Made by a program: the position numbers and the translations under genes
Assembly: GCA_049585795.1 (NCBI GenBank)
Contig: JBAVAQ010000026.1
Span: 248,001-312,000 of the forward strand
DNA from: JABDBE01 sp049585795
Lineage (GTDB): Bacteria; Acidobacteriota; Terriglobia; Terriglobales; Acidobacteriaceae
Direction of reading: 5' to 3'
Length of the DNA: 64,000 nucleotides
Notes under the pieces: model-generated
What the model was told of the DNA's origin: nothing
Databases searched by the model: none
What the model saw: the letters and a program-made list of their open reading frames with translations, nothing else
Part shown: positions 1-6,940 of the stretch, piece after piece
Layout of the letters: every line of letters begins with the position of its first letter
Position numbering within the stretch: position 1 is the first letter of the stretch

Positions 1-371
1 CGGGCGTCAAGCAGCAGGGCGGCATTCTGGAACAGATTCTCCGCGAGGTGGAGATCGAATGTCTGCCCAGCGATATTCCCGCGTCCATTGAGGCGGATGT
101 CAGCGAATTAGTCTTCGGTAAAGTGTTGCGTGTGTCTGATCTGCCGCACAGCGAAAAACTGAAATTTATCACCGATGCGAACCAACCGGTGGCCACGGTC
201 ATTTCGGTAAAGGAAGAAGTAGTGGCTACGCCGGAGGCGGTTGCTGCGGAAGCTGGCGCGGCGCCTGCGGAACCCGAGGTCATCAAGAAGGGCAAGCAGG
301 AAGTTGGCGAGGAAGGCGCGGAGCCTGCCGCCGAGAAGGCCGAGAAGCCGGAGAAGAAAGAGAAGAAGTAG
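1..371 (+). CDS. rplY: 50S ribosomal protein L25 / general stress protein Ctc, C-terminal part
   Basis: The gene enters from the left edge; the reading frame is open from base 3 and leaves about 122 residues. The visible part starts with GVKQQGGILEQILREVEIEC and continues LPSDIP...VSELVFGKVLRVSDL, the hallmark of the C-terminal beta domain of the TL5/CTC form of L25, which binds 5S rRNA. After residue ~65 of the visible part comes a Glu/Lys/Ala-rich low-complexity tail ending EKPEKKEKK, common in long bacterial L25 proteins. It is followed by pth, rpsF, rpsR and rplI on the same strand, the usual company of ctc. The N-terminal 5S-binding domain lies outside the window. The family call is secure; whether the tail has a role is unknown. 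Confidence 0.93.
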   Translation, partial: GVKQQGGILEQILREVEIECLPSDIPASIEADVSELVFGKVLRVSDLPHSEKLKFITDANQPVATVISVKEEVVATPEAVAAEAGAAPAEPEVIKKGKQEVGEEGAEPAAEKAEKPEKKEKK

Positions 372-373
372 AT

Positions 374-461
374 TTCACCACAGAGTCACAGAGATACAGA
401 GAAGGCTCGTTAGAAAAACAAATGCCGGATTTTCTCTGTGACTCTGTGCCTCTGTGGTGAA
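374..461. repeat. Intergenic inverted repeat, CACAGAG family, copy 1
   Basis: Two 30-nt arms (374-403 and 432-461) are near-perfect reverse complements, differing at about three positions. The arms carry CACCACAGAGTCACAGAG on the left and its complement on the right, with a 28-nt spacer. The repeat fills the whole rplY-pth gap and ends three bases before the pth start codon, so a folded transcript could touch pth translation. Related copies lie at 33345-33416 and, as a half, at 19114-19135. It has no T-run and is not a typical intrinsic terminator. Confidence 0.85.
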
Positions 462-464
462 CAC

Positions 465-1052
465 ATGAAGCTTATTGTGGGGCTAGGCAATCCGGGGATC
501 GAATACCAGTTCACGCCTCACAATTTGGGTTTTCTCACGGTTGACCGGATTGCGAAAGAGTTCGGGGTTGAGGTCAGAAATCGGCAGTGCCGCGCACTGA
601 CTGCAAGGGTAGCGATCGGCTCCGAGACGGCTTTGCTGGCCAAGCCCGAGACCTTCATGAATTTGAGTGGTATCTCGGTGCGTGAGTTTGTCAGTAAGTA
701 TGAAGTCAGGGTTGAAGAAGAGCTGATCGTGGTTCAGGATGAACTCGATTTTCCGCTGGGTACGGTTCGGATTCAGCGGAAGCGGAGTTCGGCGGGACAT
801 AACGGAATCGAGTCCATCATCAACTCCCTGGGCACGAATGATTTTTTTAGAATCCGAATGGGGGTTGCGCCGGAGCGCAAGATTGAAGACGGAATGAGTT
901 ATTTGCTGTCGCCGTTTCGTAAGGCGCAGCTGAAAGTTGTCGATGAGATGTTGGAGGTTGCAGCGGACGCAGTGAAGGCCATTGTGACCGAGGGCGCGGC
1001 GGCGGCGATGAATCGCTTCAACCGCAAGCCGGAAGAAGGAAAGATTACCTAG
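465..1052 (+). CDS. pth: Peptidyl-tRNA hydrolase
   Basis: This cytoplasmic enzyme cleaves the ester bond of peptidyl-tRNAs that drop off the ribosome, recycling the tRNA. The 195-residue product begins MKLIVGLGNPG, and the catalytic set of the family is visible: Asn in GLGNPG, His in TPHNLGF and Asp in VVQDELDFPLG. The RKRSSAGHNGIESI segment is also typical. An in-frame ATG exists at 438 inside the palindromic repeat, but the protein family starts at the ATG at 465, which I chose. The neighbours rplY and rpsF are standard for this gene. The length is normal and nothing looks broken. Confidence 0.96.
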   Translation: MKLIVGLGNPGIEYQFTPHNLGFLTVDRIAKEFGVEVRNRQCRALTARVAIGSETALLAKPETFMNLSGISVREFVSKYEVRVEEELIVVQDELDFPLGTVRIQRKRSSAGHNGIESIINSLGTNDFFRIRMGVAPERKIEDGMSYLLSPFRKAQLKVVDEMLEVAADAVKAIVTEGAAAAMNRFNRKPEEGKIT

Positions 1053-1105
1053 GGATCTGCAAGGATGCACACGGATTTGAAGATCCGGGAGAGATGGAGA
1101 ATGGA

Positions 1106-1504
1106 ATGAATCGTACTTATGAGCTGATGTTCATCGTCCGGCCAGATATGGCGGAGGAGGATCAGGACAAACTTATTTCCACGCTGGAGACGGCGGTGGC
1201 TGCGTCGTCCGGGCAAGTAAAGAGTGTGGAACGCATGGGCAAGCGGCGGCTGGCTTACACCGTCCGGAAGTTTCACGACGGCATCTACGTGTTGCTGACG
1301 GTCGAAGGCAGTGGTGGCTTGATTCATGAACTGGAACGCCGCCTGCGCGTTACCGAGCCGGTGATCAAGTTTCTCACCGTACGTATCGATGAAGAGCAGA
1401 AGCGGCTGGATAAGATACAGGCGATCAAGGACGCTAAGCGCAAGGCAGCGGCGCCGGTGACCCCGTCTGAGGGTGGCGGCGAAGCGCCTGCGGCTACGGC
1501 GTGA
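1106..1504 (+). CDS. rpsF: 30S ribosomal protein S6
   Basis: S6 is a small-subunit protein that binds 16S rRNA together with S18. The product begins MNRTYELMFIVRPDMAEED and contains VKSVERMGKRRLAYTVRKFHDGIYVLL and ERRLRVTEPVIKFLTVR, the family core. The core ends near residue 110 and is followed by an Ala/Pro/Gly-rich tail. The start at 1106 has GGAGA five bases upstream; an in-frame ATG at 1094 would add four residues but has poor Shine-Dalgarno spacing. rpsR follows after a 100-nt gap that holds a repeat. There is no ssb gene between rpsF and rpsR, unlike many bacteria. Confidence 0.95.
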   Translation: MNRTYELMFIVRPDMAEEDQDKLISTLETAVAASSGQVKSVERMGKRRLAYTVRKFHDGIYVLLTVEGSGGLIHELERRLRVTEPVIKFLTVRIDEEQKRLDKIQAIKDAKRKAAAPVTPSEGGGEAPAATA

Positions 1505-1507
1505 GAA

Positions 1508-1596
1508 CCGTCGTTGGTCGTCGGCCTTTGGCCGTCGCCCACGTAAACCAACCCAAGAATGCCAATGACGGACAACTAATGACGAACGACGAATTT
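1508..1596. repeat. Degenerate inverted repeat between rpsF and rpsR
   Basis: The gap contains CGTCGTTGGTCGTCGGCC on the left and AATGACGAACGACGAATT on the right, imperfect complements of one another, plus an inner GGCC-TTT-GGCC hairpin. It resembles a decayed palindromic intergenic repeat. It ends just before the AAGGAG ribosome-binding site of rpsR. The call is weak because the arms are only partly complementary. Confidence 0.4.
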
Positions 1597-1607
1597 TAAG
1601 GAGCACC

Positions 1608-1961
1608 ATGGCTGAGGAAACTAGATCATCATCTGAATCATCTTCCGGCGGGGACCGGCCAGATCGCGGCGAGCGGCGTCCGTCTTCTCGTCCCGGCGGA
1701 CCGGGCGGTGGCCGCGAAGGCGGCGGACCGGGCGGACGCAAGTATTTCCGGCGCAAGAAAGTTTGCAAGTTTTGCGTCGAAAAGATTGAGGCGATCAATT
1801 ACAAGGACATTCGTCTGCTGGCGCAGTTCGTGGCAGAGAGCGGGAGAATCGTGCCCCGGCGGCTGACTGGCGTATGCACCCCGCACCAGCGACGGTTGTC
1901 TTTGGCGATCAAGCAGGCGCGCAATATCGCGTTACTGCCATTTGCCGGGCGGGCAGCTTAG
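1608..1961 (+). CDS. rpsR: 30S ribosomal protein S18, with long N-terminal extension
   Basis: S18 pairs with S6 on the 30S platform. The conserved core runs from KYFRRKKVCKFCVEKI to RRLSLAIKQARNIALLPF and includes the CKFC pair and the IDYKD-like INYKDIRLL segment. The core is preceded by about 45 residues very rich in Ser, Gly, Arg and Pro, so the protein is 117 residues against about 75 for E. coli S18. AAGGAG sits well placed before ATG 1608, which supports translation of the extension. S6 just upstream and L9 just downstream fit the classic rpsF-rpsR-rplI order. Confidence 0.94.
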   Translation: MAEETRSSSESSSGGDRPDRGERRPSSRPGGPGGGREGGGPGGRKYFRRKKVCKFCVEKIEAINYKDIRLLAQFVAESGRIVPRRLTGVCTPHQRRLSLAIKQARNIALLPFAGRAA

Positions 1962-1983
1962 CGCCAGTAAGCAGGCATCTCCG

Positions 1984-2011
1984 GTAGAGACGTAGCTAGC
2001 TACGTCTCTAC
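1984..2011. repeat. Perfect 28-bp palindrome between rpsR and rplI
   Basis: Positions 1984-2011 are a perfect palindrome with no spacer: GTAGAGACGTAGCT followed by its exact reverse complement. It lies 23 bases after the rpsR stop and 29 bases before rplI. There is no T-run, so it is not a standard terminator, but it could form a hairpin or cruciform or be a site for a dimeric protein. Similar GTAGAGACG palindromes are familiar as dispersed repeats in bacterial genomes; that is recollection, not a search. Confidence 0.9.
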
Positions 2012-2039
2012 GATCCAGAAATCGAACGGGAGTCATCTC

Positions 2040-2492
2040 ATGGAAGTCATTCTTAAAGAAGATGTGGCAAAACTCGGTTCACGCGGTGATGTGGTGAAAG
2101 TCGCCGAGGGCTTCGGCCGGAACTATCTGCTGCCGCGCAAGCTCGCCATTGAAGCCTCGGCTGGCAACAAGGCGGTGATTGCGCAGATGAAGGCGGCATC
2201 GGTGCGGCGGTCGGCCAAGGAAAAAGCGCAGGCGGAGGAATTGGCCAAGCAGTTTGACGGGCTGTCGGTTTCGTTCCAACGGCGCTCCGGAGAGCACGAT
2301 CAACTTTTCGGTTCTGTCACGTCCAGTGACATTGGGGAAGTGCTGGAGAAGAAAGGCTTCAACGTGGATCGCCGCAAAGTCCAGCTCCACGAGGCGCTTC
2401 GGACGTTGGGTGAATTCATGATTCCAATCAAACTGCACAAGGATGTGACCGCGCATCTGAAAGTGATTATCGAGAAGGAAGCCACAGAGTAG
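2040..2492 (+). CDS. rplI: 50S ribosomal protein L9
   Basis: L9 is an elongated large-subunit protein that binds 23S rRNA. The product starts MEVILKEDVAKLGSRGDVVK and continues VAEGFGRNYLLPRKLA, the N-terminal rRNA-binding domain, followed by the central helix (residues ~40-75) and the C-terminal domain with GSVTSSDIGEVLEKKGFNVDRRKV. The length of 150 residues is normal. It is the last gene of the ribosomal cluster; a GC-rich stem-loop follows at 2500-2522. Confidence 0.96.
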   Translation: MEVILKEDVAKLGSRGDVVKVAEGFGRNYLLPRKLAIEASAGNKAVIAQMKAASVRRSAKEKAQAEELAKQFDGLSVSFQRRSGEHDQLFGSVTSSDIGEVLEKKGFNVDRRKVQLHEALRTLGEFMIPIKLHKDVTAHLKVIIEKEATE

Positions 2493-2499
2493 AGATTGT

Positions 2500-2522
2500 G
2501 GGGCGGTTGGTCACGCCGCCCC
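2500..2522 (+). terminator. GC-rich stem-loop after rplI, possible terminator
   Basis: GGGGCGG (2500-2506) can pair with CCGCCCC (2516-2522) around a nine-base loop, eight bases after the rplI stop. No T-run follows, so it is only terminator-like. The position at the end of the ribosomal cluster and before an unrelated regulatory operon supports a 3' end role. Confidence 0.4.
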
Positions 2523-2845
2523 CAAGCTCGACAGCGGCGAACTTCACTGCGAAAGTCAGACCTGCAATATCCTTTGTGCTTCCATCCTGTTGGGTGTGTT
2601 CTCTGCCAGCAAAAACCCTGCCAAACTCCTATAATTCCTGCTCACGATTGAGCTTTTAAGCCGTCCATAGCTATGCGACCGGGAAGAACGGCAATGGCGT
2701 CCCGGGGCATTCGAGGACAGAGAAAAATATGCCGGCCGGCGCGTGGGCTGTACCATTTGCAGTTGGCGAGTGTTCCCGTCCGGTAATGAGTCGGGACCCA
2801 AGGGAAGAAGCTGGTGGAATCCAGGAGCCCCATTGGCGGGGCCTT
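2523..2845. other. Gene-free stretch upstream of the sigma factor gene
   Basis: About 320 bases lie between rplI and the sigma core start. A TATAAT hexamer at 2630-2635 is a candidate -10 element, without a convincing -35. The sigma reading frame is open back to ATG 2729, with another ATG at 2786, but the predicted residues upstream of 2846 look like noncoding sequence and do not resemble the family. I see no other gene here. Confidence 0.4.
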
Positions 2846-3442
2846 ATGGCTGGGCAAGCTTCAGGGCGTATCGACGACACGTTATTGGTCCGCGAAGCGC
2901 AGCGTGGCAATCGCGCTGCCTTCGAGGAGCTGGTGCGAAGCTACGACCATGCGGTTCTGCGGCTGGCCCTCCATCTCACCGGCTCGGAACACGAAGCCCA
3001 GGACGTTTATCAGGAAGCTTTCCTGAAGGCGTATAAGAGCATCGGCAATTTTCGCTTCGAGTGCTCTTTTTACACCTGGATTTACCGGATCGTTACTAAT
3101 CTTTGCCTTGATCATCTGCGGAAGCGGCAGGTGCGCAAGGAGGACGCGCCAGTTGCGACGGATGCGAGCGGGGAGCAGTACGATGTTCTCGATCAAGTTC
3201 CTGACGGGCGGGCTGGGGCGAATCCAGAGCGCGATTTGATGCGGCGTGAATTGGGCAAACGCATCAGTCGTGCGCTGGAGAAGTTGACGCCGCGGGAGCG
3301 CATGGTTTTTGAGTTGAAGCACTACCACGGACTTAAGCTGCGAACCGTCGGCGAAGTATTGCACACAACTGAAGAGACGGCGAAGAATACTTTGTTTCGA
3401 GCGACTCAAAAGCTGCGAGGCGCGCTGGCCGATATGAGATGA
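2846..3442 (+). CDS. ECF-type RNA polymerase sigma factor (RpoE-like)
   Basis: The protein directs RNA polymerase to a specific promoter set. Region 2 is clear (AFEELVRSYDHAVLRLALHL, DVYQEAFLKAYKS, SFYTWIYRIVTNLCLDHLRK), and region 4 is clear near the C-terminus (LTPRERMVFELKHYHGLKL ... EETAKNTLFRATQKLRG). There is no region 1.1 or 3, hence the ECF class. I chose ATG 2846 because it places the usual 10-20 residues before region 2; ATG 2786 and 2729 are in frame but none has a strong Shine-Dalgarno. The next gene encodes a membrane zinc-finger anti-sigma, so the activity is probably held at the membrane until an envelope signal arrives. Confidence 0.92.
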   Translation: MAGQASGRIDDTLLVREAQRGNRAAFEELVRSYDHAVLRLALHLTGSEHEAQDVYQEAFLKAYKSIGNFRFECSFYTWIYRIVTNLCLDHLRKRQVRKEDAPVATDASGEQYDVLDQVPDGRAGANPERDLMRRELGKRISRALEKLTPRERMVFELKHYHGLKLRTVGEVLHTTEETAKNTLFRATQKLRGALADMR

Positions 3443-3445
3443 AGG

Positions 3446-3495
3446 TGTAGGCGCGGGCGTCTCGCTCGTGCAGTCGAGCAAGCTCGGCGGGTGGG
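3446..3495 (+). repeat. Two-hairpin palindromic element, family A, intergenic copy
   Basis: Starting four bases after the sigma stop codon, the sequence TAGGCGCGGGCGTCTCGCTC leads into TCGAGCAAGCTCGGCGGG. It aligns over its length with copies at 23490-23540 (intergenic), 10213-10263 (inside recG) and 11700-11750 (inside selA): a GGGCG/CGCCC-type first arm pair and then a GAGCAA-GCTC second hairpin. Being 3' of the sigma gene and 5' of the anti-sigma gene, it could affect their relative expression. Confidence 0.7.
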
Positions 3496-3553
3496 TCAGA
3501 GACGCGCCGCCACACGAGTAAGGTGAAGGAATTTCCCCTGAGGGGGTGTGATT

Positions 3554-4486
3554 ATGAAATGCGAGTGGGTTAGAGAAAACGTTCTGCTGTATGTCTACAA
3601 CGAGCTTCCCGATGATGCCCGTTATGAACTCGAGCAGCATCTGGCGCGGTGCGCGGACTGCACGGCTGAGCTGAAGACGACGCGAAAGTTCCACGCCATG
3701 CTCTCCGAGTTGCCGGTCGAGGAGCCTTCGCCGAATCTGGTTGCGGCTTCTCGCATGCGGTTGCAGGAGGGGCTTGAAACGGCGGAGCAGGGCAGGTTTT
3801 GGCATCGACTGATTTTCGATCCCGCAGCCTGGCTTCGGCAGATTCGCTTTGCTCCCGCTTTGGCGGCAGCGATTTTCATGGTTGGTTTCGCGGGAGGTAT
3901 AGCGACCACGTACAAACTTGTGGGCGGCAGCGGTGGTTCTATTGCTTCCGGTCCGGCGAGCGCGGCCGCCGAATCTTCGATCACGGGAATTCAATCCATC
4001 TCCCAAAACCCCGGCTCGAACCATATCAGCATCAAGTACAACACGGTTTCCACCCAGGAAGCACAAGGCTCACTCAACGACCAGCGCATCCAGCAGTTGT
4101 TGCTCTTTGCGGCGCGCAACAATTACAACTCGGGCGTGCGCATGGATTCCGTCGATCTGCTGACTCAGGAACCGAACAATACTCATGTTCGCGAAGCGCT
4201 CATGTATGCCCTTCGCTATGACTCGAATCCGGGAGTGCGGTTGAAGGCTTTGGACAGCCTGGGCGCGTTCGTGAAGAGCGATCCGCGGGTGCGCGATGTG
4301 GTGCTTGAAGCCCTGATTCAGGATTCGAATCCCGGGGTACGCACCGACGCTCTGCGACTGCTCGAACCGGTGCGGGCCGATAGCAGCGTGCGTTCGGTTC
4401 TGCAGGAGCTCGCGCAAAGCGATCAGAACCAGTACATCCGCTCGCAGGCTCGGATGATGCTGGCGCAGCTTCCAGAATTTGATTAG
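3554..4486 (+). CDS. Membrane anti-sigma factor with zinc finger and C-terminal HEAT repeats
   Basis: The N-terminus carries a ZAS-type zinc site: Cys3, then HLARCADC giving His29, Cys33 and Cys36. Such domains bind and mask ECF sigma factors in the cytoplasm. A hydrophobic helix (FAPALAAAIFMVGFAGGIA, residues ~98-118) should cross the inner membrane. The outer half is unusual: from residue ~190 to the end there are HEAT-like helical repeats (NPGVRLKALDSLGAF, SNPGVRTDALRLLEPV, IRSQARMMLAQL). I chose ATG 3554 because AGGGGG lies seven bases upstream; a GTG at 3548 is too close. The 310-residue product is probably the partner of the sigma factor 110 bases upstream. The periplasmic HEAT domain may be the sensor; that is inference. 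Confidence 0.88.
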   Translation: MKCEWVRENVLLYVYNELPDDARYELEQHLARCADCTAELKTTRKFHAMLSELPVEEPSPNLVAASRMRLQEGLETAEQGRFWHRLIFDPAAWLRQIRFAPALAAAIFMVGFAGGIATTYKLVGGSGGSIASGPASAAAESSITGIQSISQNPGSNHISIKYNTVSTQEAQGSLNDQRIQQLLLFAARNNYNSGVRMDSVDLLTQEPNNTHVREALMYALRYDSNPGVRLKALDSLGAFVKSDPRVRDVVLEALIQDSNPGVRTDALRLLEPVRADSSVRSVLQELAQSDQNQYIRSQARMMLAQLPEFD

Positions 4487-4555
4487 AAGGCTTGTTACGA
4501 AATGCGGGCGGGGCCGCTAAGAGTCGGCGGAGCAAGTGAAGAGAACGGAAGGTGA

Positions 4556-5746
4556 ATGTTGAAGCAACTCTCTAAATTCGTCGCGGTGCTGTTGTTGGTC
4601 CTGCCGCTGGCAAGCGCGCAACAGACCCGCGTTTACGGGGATGGCGGAAACTGGACGCAGGAGATCACCGGATCTCTCGCGATGGTCAAGAATTTGAAGG
4701 TCAAGGTCGATATTGGCTCGGTGCGCGTGGAAGGCGGAACGCAACCGAGTATCAACTACGTCATTCGCAATCATTCCTATAGCGGTTCGGAGGACAAGGC
4801 CCGCCACGAATTTGATAACTACAAAATCAGCGCTTACGTGCGCGGAGATACGGCGTGGATCGTGGGCGACTGGGAGGGTGGCAGGCCGCACAAGTTCTCC
4901 GGCGACTTCGTGGTCAACGTTCCTCGTGAGATGGATGAAATCAAAATCGAAACTGAGGGCGGTAACGTCAGCACGAACGGGGTTACAGGCCGGGTGGATG
5001 CAGAGAGCGGCGGCGGCAGCATTCGGATGGACGATATTGGAGGTGCGATCAATGCCGAAACCGGTGGCGGCGGTATTGATGTTGGCAGCGTAGGCTCTGA
5101 TGTGAGCCTGCATACGGGTGGTGGTTCCATCAAAATTAATTCCGCGAAGGGCAAGATTGAAGCAGAGAGCGGCGGCGGAAGCGTGAGCATTGTTTCAGGC
5201 TCACACGGCGCAGTGCTGGAAACCGGCGGCGGCAGCATTCAGGTGGAGCGCTGCGCCGGACACGTGAAAGTCAGTACGGGTGGAGGAAGTATCGATCTCG
5301 GCGATATCGACGGTCCGGTAGAAATGGAGACCGGCGGCGGCAGCATTCGCCTCGCTTCGGCCAAAGGGCCGGTTCGCGCAGAGACCGGCGGCGGCACCAT
5401 TGAATTGAACGGAGTGCCATCGGCGCACGCAGAGACGGGCGGCGGTGGGATCGTGGCAAAGTTCGTTGCCTCGAACGGCGAGCGCAAGGATTCGCAACTG
5501 GAGACTTCGGCTGGCGACATCACAGTTTATCTGGCGCCCAACATGAACATCAGCGTCCGTGCCTCGATCGAAGTAGCCAATGGCCATAATATTCGTTCGG
5601 ATTTTCCTGACATTCGAGTCTCCAGCGAAGGTGGCGACTATGGCCCGAAGACAGTCACCGCGGAGGGAAATCTGAACGGCGGCGGTCCCGTGCTCAAAGT
5701 GAGTACCACGACCGGGGATATCAATTTCCGTCGGTCAGCCCGGTAG
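4556..5746 (+). CDS. Exported DUF4097-family beta-repeat protein
   Basis: A signal peptide (LLLVLPLASAQQ, cleavage near residue 22) precedes a 370-residue repetitive protein. From residue ~135 to ~310 a unit of roughly 18-22 residues recurs with the core ETGGGSI or ESGGGSI, alternating with VSG, INAE and IEAES strands; this is the regular pattern of a DUF4097 right-handed beta-solenoid. Such proteins are extracytoplasmic and of unknown biochemical role. GGAAGG lies just before ATG 4556. It sits 69 bases after the anti-sigma gene and 29 bases before a PDZ protein, so it is probably co-transcribed with an envelope-stress regulator. Exact function is not known. Confidence 0.88.
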   Translation: MLKQLSKFVAVLLLVLPLASAQQTRVYGDGGNWTQEITGSLAMVKNLKVKVDIGSVRVEGGTQPSINYVIRNHSYSGSEDKARHEFDNYKISAYVRGDTAWIVGDWEGGRPHKFSGDFVVNVPREMDEIKIETEGGNVSTNGVTGRVDAESGGGSIRMDDIGGAINAETGGGGIDVGSVGSDVSLHTGGGSIKINSAKGKIEAESGGGSVSIVSGSHGAVLETGGGSIQVERCAGHVKVSTGGGSIDLGDIDGPVEMETGGGSIRLASAKGPVRAETGGGTIELNGVPSAHAETGGGGIVAKFVASNGERKDSQLETSAGDITVYLAPNMNISVRASIEVANGHNIRSDFPDIRVSSEGGDYGPKTVTAEGNLNGGGPVLKVSTTTGDINFRRSAR

Positions 5747-5775
5747 CGATGCTTTGTGAAGTTTGGGAGGTGAAC

Positions 5776-6909
5776 ATGCGAAATTCGATTTTCATGACAG
5801 TACTGGCGCTGCCACTTCTGGCAGTCGCAACCTACGCCGGGGACAATTTCTCATTCGCTCCGGCGAGCGATTCTTATGGTTTTTCGAGCGAGGATTGGGC
5901 CAGCGGTTCCTACCTTGGAGTGGATACGCGTGACATTACTCCCGATCGCCTGGCAGCGCTTCACTTGAAAGACGAGCGTGGCGTGGAAGTGACCATGGTC
6001 GATCAGGATGCTCCTGCGGGCAAGGCTGGCCTGAAAGAGCAGGATGTGATTCTGACTTTGAACGGCACCGACGTGCAGAGCGTCGAGCAACTGCGGAGAA
6101 TGATTCGTGAAACTCCGCCGGGGCGAGTAGTGACGCTGGGCATCAGCCGCAACGGCCAACTGATGACGCTCAAGGTGGAGCTCGCCGATCGCAAGAACAA
6201 TTACTCTTACAATTATGGTCCTGATGGCAAAGAGTTCAAGTTCAAGATGCCGGTCATGCCTACGATGCCGGTAATGCCCGACCTCCCCGATCTGCCGGTT
6301 TCCATCGTGGTCGTGCATTCCTCAGCGCGTAGCGGTCTGATGGTGGAAAACCTCACGCCTCAGCTTGGAGACTACTTTGGCGCTAAGAACGGCCAGGGAG
6401 TGCTGGTGCGTTCCGTGGAAAAAGGAAGCCGGGCGGAGAAAGCTGGTTTTCGCGCCGGAGACGTGATTGTCAAGATCAACGGCGAACCGATTCATGACAG
6501 TGGAGATTTTACCCAGGCTCTGCGCTCGGGCAAAGAAAACACGGCCAGTATCAGCGTGATTCGTGACAAGAAAGAACAAACTATTACGATCAGCCTGCCA
6601 CAACGAAACCAATCGGATCTGTTCCACGAGAGTCTGGATATGGAACTTCCCGAGATCGACGCCAAAACGCGAGAAGAACTAAGCCAGATACAGTCGGAAA
6701 TGGCTCACCTCAAACCAGAGATGGAAGAGGCCATCAATCGCCAGATGAAAGAACTGAAGCCGGAGATTGAACGACAGACCCGGGAGGCCCAAAGACGCAG
6801 TGAAGAGATCGCAAGGCAAACGCGCGATGTACAGCGTCAATGGCGGGACCGTCAGCGCGAGATCGAAAGAGAATTAAGGGAGGAATTTGGTAGTCCCACC
6901 GAATTCTGA
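5776..6909 (+). CDS. Exported protein with two PDZ domains and a coiled-coil tail
   Basis: A signal peptide (FMTVLALPLLAVATYAGD) is followed by PDZ 1 (residues ~45-140; SYLGVDTRDIT, GLKEQDVILTLNGTDVQSVE) and PDZ 2 (residues ~185-275; SGLMVENLTP, GFRAGDVIVKINGEPIHDS). There is no protease domain. Residues ~295-377 are highly charged and helical (EMEEAINRQMKELKPEIERQ), likely a coiled coil. I chose ATG 5776 because GGGAGG is five bases upstream; an in-frame ATG at 5749 has no such site. Last gene of the sigma/anti-sigma/DUF4097 operon. PDZ domains bind exposed C-termini, so it may present unfolded envelope proteins to the stress circuit; that is inference. Confidence 0.87.
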   Translation: MRNSIFMTVLALPLLAVATYAGDNFSFAPASDSYGFSSEDWASGSYLGVDTRDITPDRLAALHLKDERGVEVTMVDQDAPAGKAGLKEQDVILTLNGTDVQSVEQLRRMIRETPPGRVVTLGISRNGQLMTLKVELADRKNNYSYNYGPDGKEFKFKMPVMPTMPVMPDLPDLPVSIVVVHSSARSGLMVENLTPQLGDYFGAKNGQGVLVRSVEKGSRAEKAGFRAGDVIVKINGEPIHDSGDFTQALRSGKENTASISVIRDKKEQTITISLPQRNQSDLFHESLDMELPEIDAKTREELSQIQSEMAHLKPEMEEAINRQMKELKPEIERQTREAQRRSEEIARQTRDVQRQWRDRQREIERELREEFGSPTEF

Positions 6910-6940
6910 TCAGACCAAGGGCACTCCTGTCCGCCCTACA

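Noticed and set aside
2882..4066. Long minus-strand open frame (394 codons) opposite the sigma and anti-sigma genes
   Set aside because: It is antisense to two clear genes, has no family-like sequence and reflects GC-rich codon bias on the coding strand.
4961..5460. Short regular DNA repeats considered as a CRISPR or minisatellite array
   Set aside because: They encode the periodic strands of the DUF4097 protein in one frame, and the spacers are not unique inserts.
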